DNA of 64,000 bases from Bradyrhizobium betae (GCF_004123905.1 NZ_MZXW01000013.1:248001-312000), one strand, 5' to 3'. Numbered from the stretch's first letter, positions 52,477 to 61,276 are shown. Notes: generated from the letters alone by a model not told the origin. Numbers and translations: made by a program.

Positions 52477-52905
52477 TCAGCTCCAGTGCCGCATCACGAA
52501 CACGGTTACGACGCCAGCCGCCATGAAGGTGATGGTCGCGACCAGCGAGCGCACCGACAGCCGCGACAGTCCACAGACGCCATGGCCGGAGGTGCAGCCG
52601 CTGCCCCACACCGCACCGAAGCCTGTGAGCAATCCGGCAACGATCAGCACCGGTGTTGCCGCGGCGATCGTTTGCGCCGGCAAGCTTCCGGTGACCAGGC
52701 GGACCAACAGCGGCGCGGCGATGAGGCCTGCGACGAAGGCGAGCCGGCCGGCGAATTGACGGTCCTCGTAGGGCGGAAACAGCCGCGCCGCGATGCCGCT
52801 GACACCGGCGATCCGCCCCGTCGCCCACATCAGGAGCACGGCAGACAGCCCTATCAGCGCCCCGCCGAGGAGCGAAGTCGTCGGCGTGAAAGGTGTGGCG
52901 ATCAT
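52477..52905 (-). CDS. YeeE/YedE-family (sulfur transport) membrane protein, half 2
   Basis: 142 residues with the signature GFGAVWGSGCTSGHGVCGLSRLSVRS (two Cys), diagnostic of the YeeE family. Paired with the next gene. Start at 52905; GGAGG (in the reverse complement of 52911-52920) precedes it. First gene of the pair and divergent from the GNAT-like gene. The transported sulfur species is not known. Confidence 0.85.
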   Translation of the reverse strand: MIATPFTPTTSLLGGALIGLSAVLLMWATGRIAGVSGIAARLFPPYEDRQFAGRLAFVAGLIAAPLLVRLVTGSLPAQTIAAATPVLIVAGLLTGFGAVWGSGCTSGHGVCGLSRLSVRSLVATITFMAAGVVTVFVMRHWS

Positions 52906-53075
52906 CGTGATCCTCCGGGTCGAGAGCCATTCTTGCGTATCCACCGAGGCGTCCGGCCGCCTGCCGCCCGCATGTTCAATGAAACGTTAATATTACCACT
53001 CGAATTGAAGCGGCGTCCCAACGGTATTTTCCAATCTTTGCGCTAATCATGGCCTTCTGAAGGGGGACGCGGGAC

Positions 53076-54245
53076 GTGGTCGACATCGCGCATCAGGCAG
53101 CGATCAATCCGACATCTGCAAAGGATGCTGCGATGGCGCGCGCGCTCGTTCCGCTCACATCCATCGACCCCGGCCAATGGCGCGCACTCGCGCAGCGGGC
53201 GGTCGAGCCGAACGGATATTACCTGCCCGGCTGGGAGCTCGCCGTCAGCGCCACCGCGCGCGGCCGCACCGATGCCTCGGCGCTGCCCGCATGCGACGGA
53301 TCGTCGAAGCGGCTGATCGGGTTGATGCCCGTGATCCCGCTTTGGCGCGCCCTGAATATCCCCCTGCCCGCACTGGTCAGCGCGCATCCCTATGGCACGC
53401 TGTGCAGCCCGCTGATCGACCGCGACGCCCAGACCGAGGCGGCCACGCACCTGTTGCAACAGGCGCGCAAGGCCGGCGCGCATGCGCTGGTGCTGAACGA
53501 CGTCTCGCTCGACGGCGCCGCGATGAATTCGCTCAAGCAGGTTCTCAATCGCGACGGCCTGAAGCCCCGCGTGCTTTCGTCCTACATCCGCGCCAGCCTC
53601 GATGCGACGCAGGATGGCGAGACGATGCTGCGCGATGCGCTCGGCACCAAGAAGCTCAAGGAGTTGCGCCGCCAGCGCCATCGGCTCGAAGATCACGGCC
53701 CCGTCGTGTTCGAAATCGCACGCAAGCCCGACGAGATCAGGCCGGCGCTCGAAACATTCTTGCAACTCGAAGCCAGCGGCTGGAAGGGCAAGCGCGGCAC
53801 CGCATTGATCCAGCATGCGGGCGACTCGACCTTCATCCGCCGCGCCGTTCCGGCACTGGCAGACACGGCGCAGTGCGAGATCATCACGCTTCGTGCCGGC
53901 ACGACACCAGTCGCGGCCGGCATCGTGCTGCGCCATCAGGACCGCGCGTTCTTCTTCAAGCTCGGCATCGACGAAAGCTTTGCGAAATATTCGCCGGGTG
54001 CGCAGCTCACGCTCGACCTCACCCGTCACCTCTGCGCCGACCCCGCCATTGCGAGCGCGGATTCCACGGCGAGCGCTGACCACCCCATGATCAACCCGAT
54101 CTGGCGCGGACGCTTTGCCATCGGCGACGTGCTGATTCCGCTGCGGCGGAACGATCCGGTTGTAGCGTTGATTCACGCGGCGCTGGTCGGCCTCAACGTC
54201 GCGCGCGAAGCCGCGCGACGTGTAGTGCACCGCTTCCGCAAATGA
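53076..54245 (+). CDS. GNAT/FemAB-like acyltransferase (BioF2-like)
   Basis: 389 residues from a GTG at 53076; an ATG at 53133 would give a shorter protein. The C-terminal half (about 190-370) has the CelD/BcsL GNAT_6 pattern (RDALGTKKLKELRRQRHRLEDHG; ETFLQLEASGWKGKRGTAL; TTPVAAGIVLRHQDRAFFFKLGIDESFAKYSPG). Such proteins are linked to polysaccharide or amide acyl transfer, but the substrate is unknown here. Alone on the plus strand. Confidence 0.75.
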   Translation: MVDIAHQAAINPTSAKDAAMARALVPLTSIDPGQWRALAQRAVEPNGYYLPGWELAVSATARGRTDASALPACDGSSKRLIGLMPVIPLWRALNIPLPALVSAHPYGTLCSPLIDRDAQTEAATHLLQQARKAGAHALVLNDVSLDGAAMNSLKQVLNRDGLKPRVLSSYIRASLDATQDGETMLRDALGTKKLKELRRQRHRLEDHGPVVFEIARKPDEIRPALETFLQLEASGWKGKRGTALIQHAGDSTFIRRAVPALADTAQCEIITLRAGTTPVAAGIVLRHQDRAFFFKLGIDESFAKYSPGAQLTLDLTRHLCADPAIASADSTASADHPMINPIWRGRFAIGDVLIPLRRNDPVVALIHAALVGLNVAREAARRVVHRFRK

Positions 54246-54252
54246 GCGAAAG

Positions 54253-54918
54253 CTATTCCGCCGCCTGTGCGTTGATCTCGGCCGAGACCTCACGAATGGC
54301 GCGTGCGAGCATGTTCGGATCCTGCGCGCCGGAGACCGCGTATTTCTGCGCGAACACGTAGGTCGGCACGCCCGAGATGCCCTTCTCGGCGGCCTCCTGC
54401 GCGTCCGCCGAAACCCGCGCGACGTCCTCGTCGGTGGCGAGGCGCTTGCGCACGTCGTCGGCATCGAGGCCGATGTCAGCTGCCGCCTGCACCAGCACGT
54501 TCACATCGGTGAGATCGCCACCGTCGCGGAAATACAGCTCCATCAGGCGCTGCTTCATCTCGGGCGCCTTGCCGATCGCCTCGGCCCAGAGGATCAGCCG
54601 ATGGCAGTCGGTCGTGTTGGGCTGGCGCGCCACCAGCTCCGGCTTGTAGACGAGGCCCTCCTCGCCCGCGGCCGCGACGACGCGCCCCGCAATGCCCTTA
54701 TAGGCTTCGACCGAGCCGAACTTCTGGGTGAGATAGGCCTCGCGGCTGATGCCCTCGCGCGGCACCCAGGGATTGAGGAAGAAGGGGCGAAAATTCAGCT
54801 TGACGGGAACGTCGGGCACCAGCGCCAGCGCGCTTTCGATGCGATGCTTGCCAATATAGCACCAGGGACACACCACGTCGGAGACGACGTCGATCTGGAG
54901 CGGTTTCAGCGTGCTCAT
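54253..54918 (-). CDS. DsbA-family oxidoreductase (FrnE-like)
   Basis: 221 residues (MSTLKPLQIDVVSDVVCPWCYIGK). Thioredoxin fold with the active site C17-P-W-C20 and GISGVPTYVFAQKYAVSGAQ with the cis-Pro. No signal peptide, so a cytoplasmic FrnE or 2-hydroxychromene-2-carboxylate isomerase-like enzyme rather than periplasmic DsbA. The start at 54918 is preferred over the longer frame. Confidence 0.85.
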   Translation of the reverse strand: MSTLKPLQIDVVSDVVCPWCYIGKHRIESALALVPDVPVKLNFRPFFLNPWVPREGISREAYLTQKFGSVEAYKGIAGRVVAAAGEEGLVYKPELVARQPNTTDCHRLILWAEAIGKAPEMKQRLMELYFRDGGDLTDVNVLVQAAADIGLDADDVRKRLATDEDVARVSADAQEAAEKGISGVPTYVFAQKYAVSGAQDPNMLARAIREVSAEINAQAAE

Positions 54919-55005
54919 GAGCGCCTCCTTCGGGCGGTGCGGATTGACCCAAGATAAGCCCAACGGTTCGCAAAACAAGCCGCGCCGCCGGGCTAGACAT
55001 GCCCG

Positions 55006-55557
55006 TTAGGGCGTCGGCGCAATCGGGCCGGCCTGCGTCAGATAGGCCTTGATGTCGGAGAGCTGCTCGAACGCAGGCGCGTGCCGCAAGGCCCGCTCCG
55101 GGCTGCACCAGGGATAGGGCAGCGCGGACAGCCAGTCCATGCTGACGGGGACCGTATCAGGCGGAAGCACCTTCATGAGGTCGATCGTGATGACGAGCTT
55201 CTCGACGCGGCCTTGGCTGCCGAAGCGCCAATCGTAACGACCGCAACCGACGCGCAGCTGGCCATTGGCCTTGACGGACATTCCGACCAGCCAATGGCAG
55301 GAAAAATTCACGGATGCGGCAGCGGGGGCTTCTGCCAGGCAAAAGGTGAACACATTCTCGTAGTCCGCTCCGAACCGGCGCACCAGGATGTCTTCGATCG
55401 CCGCGATGCCCTTTGCCGAACTTGGAAAGCTGATGGCATCGGTCTTCACGACCATGTCCAGCTCGGCGTCTTCAGCGAACGCCCTCTTCATCAGGAACGG
55501 ACGATTGCCATCCTTGGCGAGGAGGTAGCTTGTCACGGCGTCGGAAGGATTTGGCAT
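55006..55557 (-). CDS. NTF2-like (SnoaL) domain protein
   Basis: 183 residues: PSDAVTSYLLAKDGNRPFLMKRAFAEDAELDMVVK, GIAAIEDILVRRFGADYENVFTF and FSCHWLVGMSVKANGQLRVGCGRYDWRF fit a cone-shaped NTF2 fold. Small-molecule binding or catalysis unknown. Monocistronic. Confidence 0.55.
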   Translation of the reverse strand: MPNPSDAVTSYLLAKDGNRPFLMKRAFAEDAELDMVVKTDAISFPSSAKGIAAIEDILVRRFGADYENVFTFCLAEAPAAASVNFSCHWLVGMSVKANGQLRVGCGRYDWRFGSQGRVEKLVITIDLMKVLPPDTVPVSMDWLSALPYPWCSPERALRHAPAFEQLSDIKAYLTQAGPIAPTP

Positions 55558-55645
55558 GGTTCGGGGAGCCTAGCCTCAGCTTCGCCGACCGGCCAGAGAT
55601 TCGGGCGACTGCACACGGAGCGGCGGCGAGATACGCACGGGACAG

Positions 55646-56467
55646 CTACCCCAACTCCGCCGCCGTCTGCTTCAGCCATTCGGCTGTGCGCTCGTCGGCC
55701 GGAAAAAACGTCTCCAGCGCCAGCTCCGACAGGGTGATGTCCACGGGCGTGCCGAACACCATGGTGGTGGAGAAGAAACTCAGTATCCCCCCGTCATGCC
55801 GCAGCTTGAAGGGGATCGCGACATTGTCGCTCGACAGCGGCGCTGAGCGCGCCGGAATGGGGTAGCTCTTCAGATCGTTGTAGAGCTTGATCAGTTCGGG
55901 ATCGGCCGTGGCCTCGCATTGCCGGTGCAGCCGCTCCAGCAGATGCCCGCACCATTCCGCGAGATTGACGGTGCGCGGCGCCAGCGCCTCGGGATGGAAG
56001 GCGAGTCTGAGCACGTTGAAGGGCTGGCCGAGCAGCCGCTGCGGGATGCCGTCGAGCAGCGGCGCCACCATGCGATTGGCGGAGACCAGGTTCCAGTGCC
56101 GGTCGTAGGCCAGCGCCGGATTGGGCTCGTGCGCCTTGAGGACGAGGTCGATCGCCTGGCGGGCTGATTTCAAGGCGGGATCCTCCAGCGGGCGCTGCGG
56201 GAAAGCCGGCGCGTAGCCGGCGGCGACCAGCAGCACGTTGCGTTCGCGCAGGGGCACGTCGAGACGCTCGGCAAGCCGCAGCACCATGTCGCGCGAGGGC
56301 GCGGCGCGGCCGGTCTCGACGAAGCTCAGATGCCGGGCGGAGATCTCGGCCTCGCCCGCCAGATCGAGCTGGCTCATGCGGCGGCGCTGCCGCCATTCGC
56401 GCAAATGGTCGCCGATATGGACCGGCTGGCTGCGTTCGGCCTGTGCCGTGGATGCGTGTGCGTTCAT
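55646..56467 (-). CDS. XRE-family regulator with MmyB-like ligand domain
   Basis: 273 residues. Helix-turn-helix at about 20-75 (LREWRQRRRMSQLDLAGEAEISARHLSFVETGRAAPSRDMVLRLAERLDVP), then a MmyB/MLTR-type sensor (about 105-265; YDRHWNLVSANRMVAPLLDGI). Members often repress a neighbouring gene. Here it is divergent from the small membrane-protein genes at 56569 and 56837, its likely targets. Confidence 0.85.
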   Translation of the reverse strand: MNAHASTAQAERSQPVHIGDHLREWRQRRRMSQLDLAGEAEISARHLSFVETGRAAPSRDMVLRLAERLDVPLRERNVLLVAAGYAPAFPQRPLEDPALKSARQAIDLVLKAHEPNPALAYDRHWNLVSANRMVAPLLDGIPQRLLGQPFNVLRLAFHPEALAPRTVNLAEWCGHLLERLHRQCEATADPELIKLYNDLKSYPIPARSAPLSSDNVAIPFKLRHDGGILSFFSTTMVFGTPVDITLSELALETFFPADERTAEWLKQTAAELG

Positions 56468-56568
56468 GGTCGAAAACCTAGCATGCAGATTTCAGCCCTT
56501 CCATTACCCGCAAGGTAATCGAATTGGCCCCCGCCCCGGCGCATCGTCGGTCGCAACAGGAGATGACC

Positions 56569-56799
56569 ATGATCGCGCTGCTGCTCTACCGGTCCGTCGC
56601 AGACCACATCGCACCCTGGGCCATCGCGTTCGCAACCCGGATGCTGGCGCGCAGCCTCAACATGCCGGAACCGCTGGTGCATTCGACCGGCGATTATGTT
56701 GTCGCGCACGTCACCGCCTTCGAGCACAGCGTCGGCAGGAGCCTCTGCCCGTTCCGCCTCGCCCGCCTGCTCCGTGCCTGGTGGCGCGGACTGCAATGA
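56569..56799 (+). CDS. Small hypothetical protein
   Basis: 76 residues from the ATG at 56569 (MIALLLYRSVADHIAPWAIAFA...); GGAG seven bases upstream favours it over the ATG at 56563. A weakly hydrophobic N-terminus, basic C-terminus (CPFRLARLLRAWWRGLQ). Possibly membrane-associated; co-transcribed with the next gene. Confidence 0.55.
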   Translation: MIALLLYRSVADHIAPWAIAFATRMLARSLNMPEPLVHSTGDYVVAHVTAFEHSVGRSLCPFRLARLLRAWWRGLQ

Positions 56800-56836
56800 A
56801 CTCCACCCCAAGCCCAACCCAACCATGGAGACCACG

Positions 56837-57235
56837 ATGATCGACGCATCCACCTTCCTGCGCCGCGCCCTGCTCGCCGACGCGATCTTCAGCGGCGTCG
56901 CCGCGATAGGCTTCACCTTCGGCGCCAGCGCGTTCGCGGCTCTGTTCAACCTGCCAGACGCGCTGCTGCGCGAGACCGGCCTGTTCCTGATCGCCTACAC
57001 TGCGCTAGTTGGCTGGCTTGCCTCGCGCCCCTCTGTGCCGAAGCCGCTGGTGCTGCTGGTTGTGGTCGGCAATGCCGCGTGGACGGTCGGCAGCATCGCG
57101 CTGCTGCTCTCCGGCGCGGTCTCGCCGAACATCAGCGGCGAGCTCATGGTCGTGGCGCAAGCGATCGCGACCGGCGTGTTCGCGGAGCTGCAATATATGG
57201 GATTGCGCAAGAGCGGGCGTGCAGTGACGGCGTGA
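56837..57235 (+). CDS. Four-TM membrane protein of unknown function
   Basis: 132 residues with four hydrophobic helices (LLADAIFSGVAAIGFTFGA; LFLIAYTALVGWLAS; PLVLLVVVGNAAWTVGSIALLL; GELMVVAQAIATGVFAELQY). GGAG lies upstream of the ATG at 56837; an alternative ATG is at 56825. In the region controlled, probably, by the divergent XRE regulator. Confidence 0.7.
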   Translation: MIDASTFLRRALLADAIFSGVAAIGFTFGASAFAALFNLPDALLRETGLFLIAYTALVGWLASRPSVPKPLVLLVVVGNAAWTVGSIALLLSGAVSPNISGELMVVAQAIATGVFAELQYMGLRKSGRAVTA

Positions 57236-57262
57236 GTTACGTCACTTTACCGCGGTGTACTG

Positions 57263-57288
57263 CATGCCCCGGTCAAAGCCGGGGCATG
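57263..57288. terminator. Bidirectional hairpin
   Basis: CATGCCCCGG-TCAAAG-CCGGGGCATG, 10-bp perfect stem, between the membrane-protein stop (57235) and the SET-protein stop (57311). The CATGCCCCGG core is also a dispersed repeat of this genome type. Confidence 0.7.
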
Positions 57289-57310
57289 ACGGCGGCGCTA
57301 GAGGCGCCCG

Positions 57311-57868
57311 CTACGCCCGCGCGCGGCCGTTCGCCTTGCTGAACGCGTGGCCATTGAGCTTCTTCTTTTTGGCACCCTTGGTGCCCGCCTTGGCCTTGCG
57401 CTCGGTGCGCGCCTTCACCTTGGCACGCTCGGCGCGGGCTTCGGCACGCTGCTTCTTGCGCTTGGCTTCGCAGGACGGGCATTTGCAGCCGATCGGCTTC
57501 AGATAGGCTTTGAAATAGTCGGTGCCGTAGTCGTAGTTGATCTCGTCGCCCGGCTCGATGTTCTTGATGGCGCGGATGAAGACCTTGCGCTCGCGCGGGC
57601 GGACGTCCGATTCCGCGTTGGGCCGGCAGGAATGATTGATGTAGCGCGCGAGGTTCTTGCGCACCGATCCGTCGATGGTCCAGCGGTTATTGAGCTCGAA
57701 CAGATATTTATTCTCGATGGCGTCATGCGCGGGAATCCGCGAATCCAGGATCGGTCCGTAGTAACGGATGATCCGAGTGCCCTTCTTGATCGGCATGGTG
57801 GCGAAGAGGCCAAGTCCGGTCTTGGAACGGCCGACACGATAGGATTTGCTGGATGCGATGGCTGGCAT
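57311..57868 (-). CDS. SET-domain lysine methyltransferase-like protein with basic tail
   Basis: 185 residues from the ATG at 57868. The SET domain (about 10-130) has GLGLFATMPIKKGTRIIRYYG, RYINHSCRPNAES and GDEINYDYGTDYF, with a post-SET Cys cluster GCKCPSC for zinc. The tail (about 140-185) is Lys/Ala/Arg-rich (KAKAGTKGAKKKKLNGH), like histone H1 or Hc1. Bacterial SET proteins methylate lysines of proteins; the tail could bind DNA or be the substrate. Confidence 0.85.
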   Translation of the reverse strand: MPAIASSKSYRVGRSKTGLGLFATMPIKKGTRIIRYYGPILDSRIPAHDAIENKYLFELNNRWTIDGSVRKNLARYINHSCRPNAESDVRPRERKVFIRAIKNIEPGDEINYDYGTDYFKAYLKPIGCKCPSCEAKRKKQRAEARAERAKVKARTERKAKAGTKGAKKKKLNGHAFSKANGRARA

Positions 57869-58031
57869 GATCGAGAGACATGAGGACGCGAACGAGGCCC
57901 AATGCCTCAAGCGAAGCCGCTCTTCTAGAACGATTCCGCGCCGCTGTCAGGTCTATCCCGCCTTTGTTTGAACCTTGCCCACAATGAAGACGTCTGATGG
58001 TACGGAGTTCCCGCTGCATCAGGGTGTTATC

Positions 58032-58637
58032 ATGAAGCGTATTGCGTTCGTTTGCCTGGCCGTGCTGCTTGCCTGCTCGAATGCTGGCAATGCCGACGCC
58101 CAATCGCTGGGCAGCACCTACACCTCGACAGCGCCGAAGGACTGCCGCCAGATCGGCAAGCCCAGCGAGCTCGACGGCAGCACGGCGCGAATCTGTCCGG
58201 GCAAGGACGGCCTGATGGTGCTCGTCGCCGAGGACGATCTTCGCGAAATCGTCTCGGTCGGCCGCAACCGCAAGGTGGCAGCCGAGGAGCCGGCGGCACA
58301 GGTCTGGTTCGGTCCGTTCAATTCATCGGAGAACACCGTCGAATGGCGCGCCGCGGGCGGAAAACCCTTTGCGATCATCCAGCGCTGGCACATCGCCGAC
58401 GGCACCGATCTCGACAAGCAGGGGCGACCGAACACCAAGGCCATGCTGGTCGTAACCCGGCTGCCGCCGGGGCCGGTTTGCCATGTCGCCTATGTCGATG
58501 CCGTCGCCAACCCGAACGCCAATGAACTCGCCCGCAAGGCCGCGGACGATTTTGCCCGTGGCTTTGCTTGCGGCAAAGACGAAGTGAAGATCATCGGCAC
58601 GCGCGGCCGTGCCGTCGAACTCGCAACGATGCGCTAG
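58032..58637 (+). CDS. Exported hypothetical protein
   Basis: 201 residues with a signal peptide (about 1-23; LAVLLACSNAGNADAQ). The mature protein has three or four Cys (KDCRQIG, RICPGKDG, GPVCHVAYVDA, FACGKDE) that could form disulphides. Seen as a conserved rhizobial type, function unknown. Converges with the TetR gene 15 bases away. Confidence 0.65.
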   Translation: MKRIAFVCLAVLLACSNAGNADAQSLGSTYTSTAPKDCRQIGKPSELDGSTARICPGKDGLMVLVAEDDLREIVSVGRNRKVAAEEPAAQVWFGPFNSSENTVEWRAAGGKPFAIIQRWHIADGTDLDKQGRPNTKAMLVVTRLPPGPVCHVAYVDAVANPNANELARKAADDFARGFACGKDEVKIIGTRGRAVELATMR

Positions 58638-58652
58638 GCCTATCCTGCTCGA

Positions 58653-59381
58653 TCAGGGAGCGGGCAGCTTGCCCGTGACCGGCGCCATCAGGATCGCCTC
58701 GAGCAGGCGTTCGGCCGTGGTGCCCTCGGGCAACCGCCCCAAAATATCCTCGAGGCGCCCGTCGAGCAGCAGCATGGTGAAGCCGTGCACCATAGACCAT
58801 GCGCGCGCGATCGCGGCGCCCTGGTTCAGCGTGAGCGTGTCGCCGCTGATCTGCTCCTGCCGCATCGCGCCGATGGCGTTCGCAAGCCCAGCGAAAGAGG
58901 ACTCGGCCGCCTCGTGCAGCGAGGGCCGGGAATAATCGAGCCGTTCGGTGCGGAACATGATGCCGTACATGCCGGGATGGGCCTGCGCATAGGCGACATA
59001 GGCCTTTGGCCGCGCCAGCGCACGCTCGAGCGGCGTGGTGGCAGCATCGCAGGACGACGCCATCGCCGCGTTGAACTGGCGGAAGCCGACGGCCGCGAGC
59101 TCGCTGAGCAGGCCGGTGAGATCGCCGAAATGATGGGTGGGTGCGGCATGCGAGACCCCAGCCTCACGCGCCACCGCGCGCAATGTCAGGCCGGAGAGCC
59201 CGTCACGCTCCAGCACCCGCTCGGCGGCCTGAAGCAAAGCCTCACGCAGCGCACCGTGATGATAGGGCGTCTCCGCCTTCGCGCTCGCCGGCCGCCGCGC
59301 GGGACGCGACGGCGTGGCTGACGCCCTCTTCGGAGTGCGCGCCACGCGCGCGGTTTCAGTCCTGGTTTCACTTTTGCCCAT
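58653..59381 (-). CDS. TetR-family regulator of the carotenoid oxygenase region
   Basis: 242 residues with a basic N-terminal extension (about 1-35) before the helix-turn-helix (YHHGALREALLQAAERVLERDGLSGLTLRAVAREAGVSHAAPTHHFGD). The C-terminal ligand domain is of the TetR_C type (GMYGIMFRTERLDYSRP). Divergent from the carotenoid oxygenase; two 19-bp palindromic sites lie between, and two more lie at 61186-61256, so it very likely controls both promoters and itself. Confidence 0.88.
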   Translation of the reverse strand: MGKSETRTETARVARTPKRASATPSRPARRPASAKAETPYHHGALREALLQAAERVLERDGLSGLTLRAVAREAGVSHAAPTHHFGDLTGLLSELAAVGFRQFNAAMASSCDAATTPLERALARPKAYVAYAQAHPGMYGIMFRTERLDYSRPSLHEAAESSFAGLANAIGAMRQEQISGDTLTLNQGAAIARAWSMVHGFTMLLLDGRLEDILGRLPEGTTAERLLEAILMAPVTGKLPAP

Positions 59382-59401
59382 GCACCAAGCTATATGACGC
59401 A

Positions 59402-59473
59402 ATATTGACAGTGTAAAGATTTCGCTTGACCAAACCCGCGGACAAGGTTATCTCATCTTTACGATGTAAAGAT
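59402..59473 (+). promoter_or_regulatory. Promoter-operator module before the carotenoid oxygenase gene
   Basis: Operator 1 ATATTGAC-AGT-GTAAAGAT (59402-59420, imperfect), -35 TTGACC (59426-59431), 17-base spacer, -10 TATCTC (59449-59454), operator 2 ATCTTTAC-GAT-GTAAAGAT (59455-59473, perfect). The gene's GTG is 14 bases further on, after AGGAGGG. The same arrangement occurs at 61186-61256. Confidence 0.85.
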
Positions 59474-59487
59474 AGGAGGGATACGCC

Positions 59488-60885
59488 GTGCAGCAGGCCG
59501 CCGTCACCGAGCGCCGCAACAATATCGCGCCGATTCCGTTTGAGGCCGACGCGCCCTTCCTAAAGATCGTCGGCGAATTGCCGCGCGAGCTGAACGGGGT
59601 GCTCTATCGCAACGGCCCCAACCCGCAGTTCGACTCCCCCGGCGCGCACTGGTTCGTTGGCGACGGCATGCTGCACGCCTTCCACCTCGAGAACGGCCGC
59701 GCCAGTTACCGCAACCGCTGGGTCCGCACGCCGAAATGGCTGGCCGAGCACGATGCCGGCCGCGCCTTGTTCGGCGGCTTCGGCCGCAAGCTGCCGGATG
59801 CGCCTGCGACCATCACCGACGGCGGCGTCGCCAACACCAACATCATCTTCCACGCCGGCAAGCTGCTTGCGCTCGAAGAAGCGCATCTGCCGACCGAGAT
59901 CGAGCCGGGCACGCTGGCAACACGCGGCTATCACAATTACCAGGGCCGCGTCGCCGGCAGTTTTACCGCGCATCCCAAGATCGATCCTATCACAGGCGAG
60001 CTTGTGTTCTTCGGCTACAACGCCGCGGGGCCGCTGACATCAGCCCTCTCCTACGGATCGATCGATGCCTCCGGCAAGGCAACGCGCTTCGAGCGTTTCG
60101 AGGCGCCCTACGCCAGCATGGTGCACGACTTCATCGTCACCGAGAACCATGTGCTGTTTCCCATTCTCCCGATCACCGGCAGCATGGAGCGCGCGATGAA
60201 CGGGCGGCCGCCTTATGCGTGGGAGCCGGACAAGGGCGCCTATGTCGGCGTGATGAAGCGCAACGGCACGGCGAAGGACATCGCCTGGTTCCGCGGCGAG
60301 GCCTCCTACGTCTTCCACATCATGAATGCGTGGGAGGACGGCAATCGCATCATCTCCGACGTGATGCAGTTCGAGGAAGCGCCGCTGTTTCCGCATCCCG
60401 ACGGCCGTCCGACGGACCCGGAGAAATCGCGCGCCCGCCACTGCCGCTGGACGTTTGATCTGTCAGGAAATACCGACCGCTTCCAGCAGACCTATCTCGA
60501 CGATCTCACCGGCGAATTCCCCCGCATCGACGATCGCCGCGCCGGCCTGAAGAGCCATCACGGCTGGTACGCCTGCGCCAATCCAAAGCTGCCGATGTTC
60601 GGCGCGCTCTCCGGAATCGTCCATGTCGACGGCAGCGGAAAGCGGCTCGGCCATTATCTGCTGCCGGCCGGCGACACCATCTCCGAGCCGGTGTTCGTCG
60701 AACGGTCGAAAGACGCGTTGGAAGGCGACGGCTGGTTGCTCGCAGTGGTCTGGCGCGCGCGGGAGAACCGCAGCGACCTCGCCGTGTTCAACGCCACCGA
60801 CATCGAGGCCGGCCCCGTCGCGCTGGTGCAGCTCGGCCACCGCGTGCCCGATGGCTTTCACGGCAATTGGGTGGGTGCGCAGTAA
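59488..60885 (+). CDS. Carotenoid-cleavage / apocarotenoid oxygenase family protein
   Basis: 465 residues, start GTG at 59488 (AGGAGGG upstream). The four iron-binding histidines of the family are visible: His162 (FTAHPKID), His213 (SMVHDFIV), His277 (YVFHIMNA) and His458 (GFHGNW). It cleaves a double bond in carotenoids, apocarotenoids or lignostilbenes with O2; the substrate cannot be told. Under TetR control. A small membrane protein gene follows. Confidence 0.92.
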   Translation: MQQAAVTERRNNIAPIPFEADAPFLKIVGELPRELNGVLYRNGPNPQFDSPGAHWFVGDGMLHAFHLENGRASYRNRWVRTPKWLAEHDAGRALFGGFGRKLPDAPATITDGGVANTNIIFHAGKLLALEEAHLPTEIEPGTLATRGYHNYQGRVAGSFTAHPKIDPITGELVFFGYNAAGPLTSALSYGSIDASGKATRFERFEAPYASMVHDFIVTENHVLFPILPITGSMERAMNGRPPYAWEPDKGAYVGVMKRNGTAKDIAWFRGEASYVFHIMNAWEDGNRIISDVMQFEEAPLFPHPDGRPTDPEKSRARHCRWTFDLSGNTDRFQQTYLDDLTGEFPRIDDRRAGLKSHHGWYACANPKLPMFGALSGIVHVDGSGKRLGHYLLPAGDTISEPVFVERSKDALEGDGWLLAVVWRARENRSDLAVFNATDIEAGPVALVQLGHRVPDGFHGNWVGAQ

Positions 60886-60936
60886 TTCTCCGCTCGCGCC
60901 GGAATGACAGCGTGGATGTCACCAAAGAGGTCTCGC

Positions 60937-61200
60937 ATGGATATGCCCTCGATCACCGCAGACTGCCTCGCCCTCTTCGCCCTGACCTGCACCGCGCTCG
61001 CACTCCGGACGATGCGGCTGCGGCGAAGCAGCGCTGCGATCTTCAACGGCGGCATCCTGCTCGCCGTGGGCCTCTTGATCGTCTCCGCGCTGCCGGTCCT
61101 GGCGCGCCTGCCCTGGGCGGAATTGGCCACGGAGGCGTCCGACCAAGCCATTGCAGCGCTTCATCTTTTAGAGGTCACCTACGTCATTTTGACACTGTAA
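60937..61200 (+). CDS. Small membrane protein
   Basis: 87 residues, two or three hydrophobic segments (ITADCLALFALTCTALALRTMRL; SSAAIFNGGILLAVGLLIVSALPVLARL). The start at 60937 has GAGG in front. It follows the oxygenase by 51 bases and its stop codon (TAA within CTGTAAAGAT) lies inside operator 1 of the next module. Function unknown. Confidence 0.65.
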   Translation: MDMPSITADCLALFALTCTALALRTMRLRRSSAAIFNGGILLAVGLLIVSALPVLARLPWAELATEASDQAIAALHLLEVTYVILTL

Positions 61201-61256
61201 AGATTTCGCTTGACCGGGCATCGACCCTGAACTATGTATCTTTACATCGTAAAGAT
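61186..61256 (+). promoter_or_regulatory. Second promoter-operator module
   Basis: Operator 1 ATTTTGAC-ACT-GTAAAGAT (61186-61204), TTGACC (61210-61215), 17-base spacer, TATGTA (61233-61238), operator 2 ATCTTTAC-ATC-GTAAAGAT (61238-61256, perfect). The stretch GTAAAGATTTCGCTTGACC is identical to that at 59413-59431. It drives the genes at 61277 and 61860. Confidence 0.85.
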
Positions 61257-61276
61257 CAGCCTGACCGAGGCAGCCC

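Noticed and set aside
53043..54464. 473-codon minus-strand frame opposite the GNAT-like gene
   Set aside because: Runs across a gene with good GNAT_6 motifs and into the neighbouring DsbA-like gene; itself without motif.
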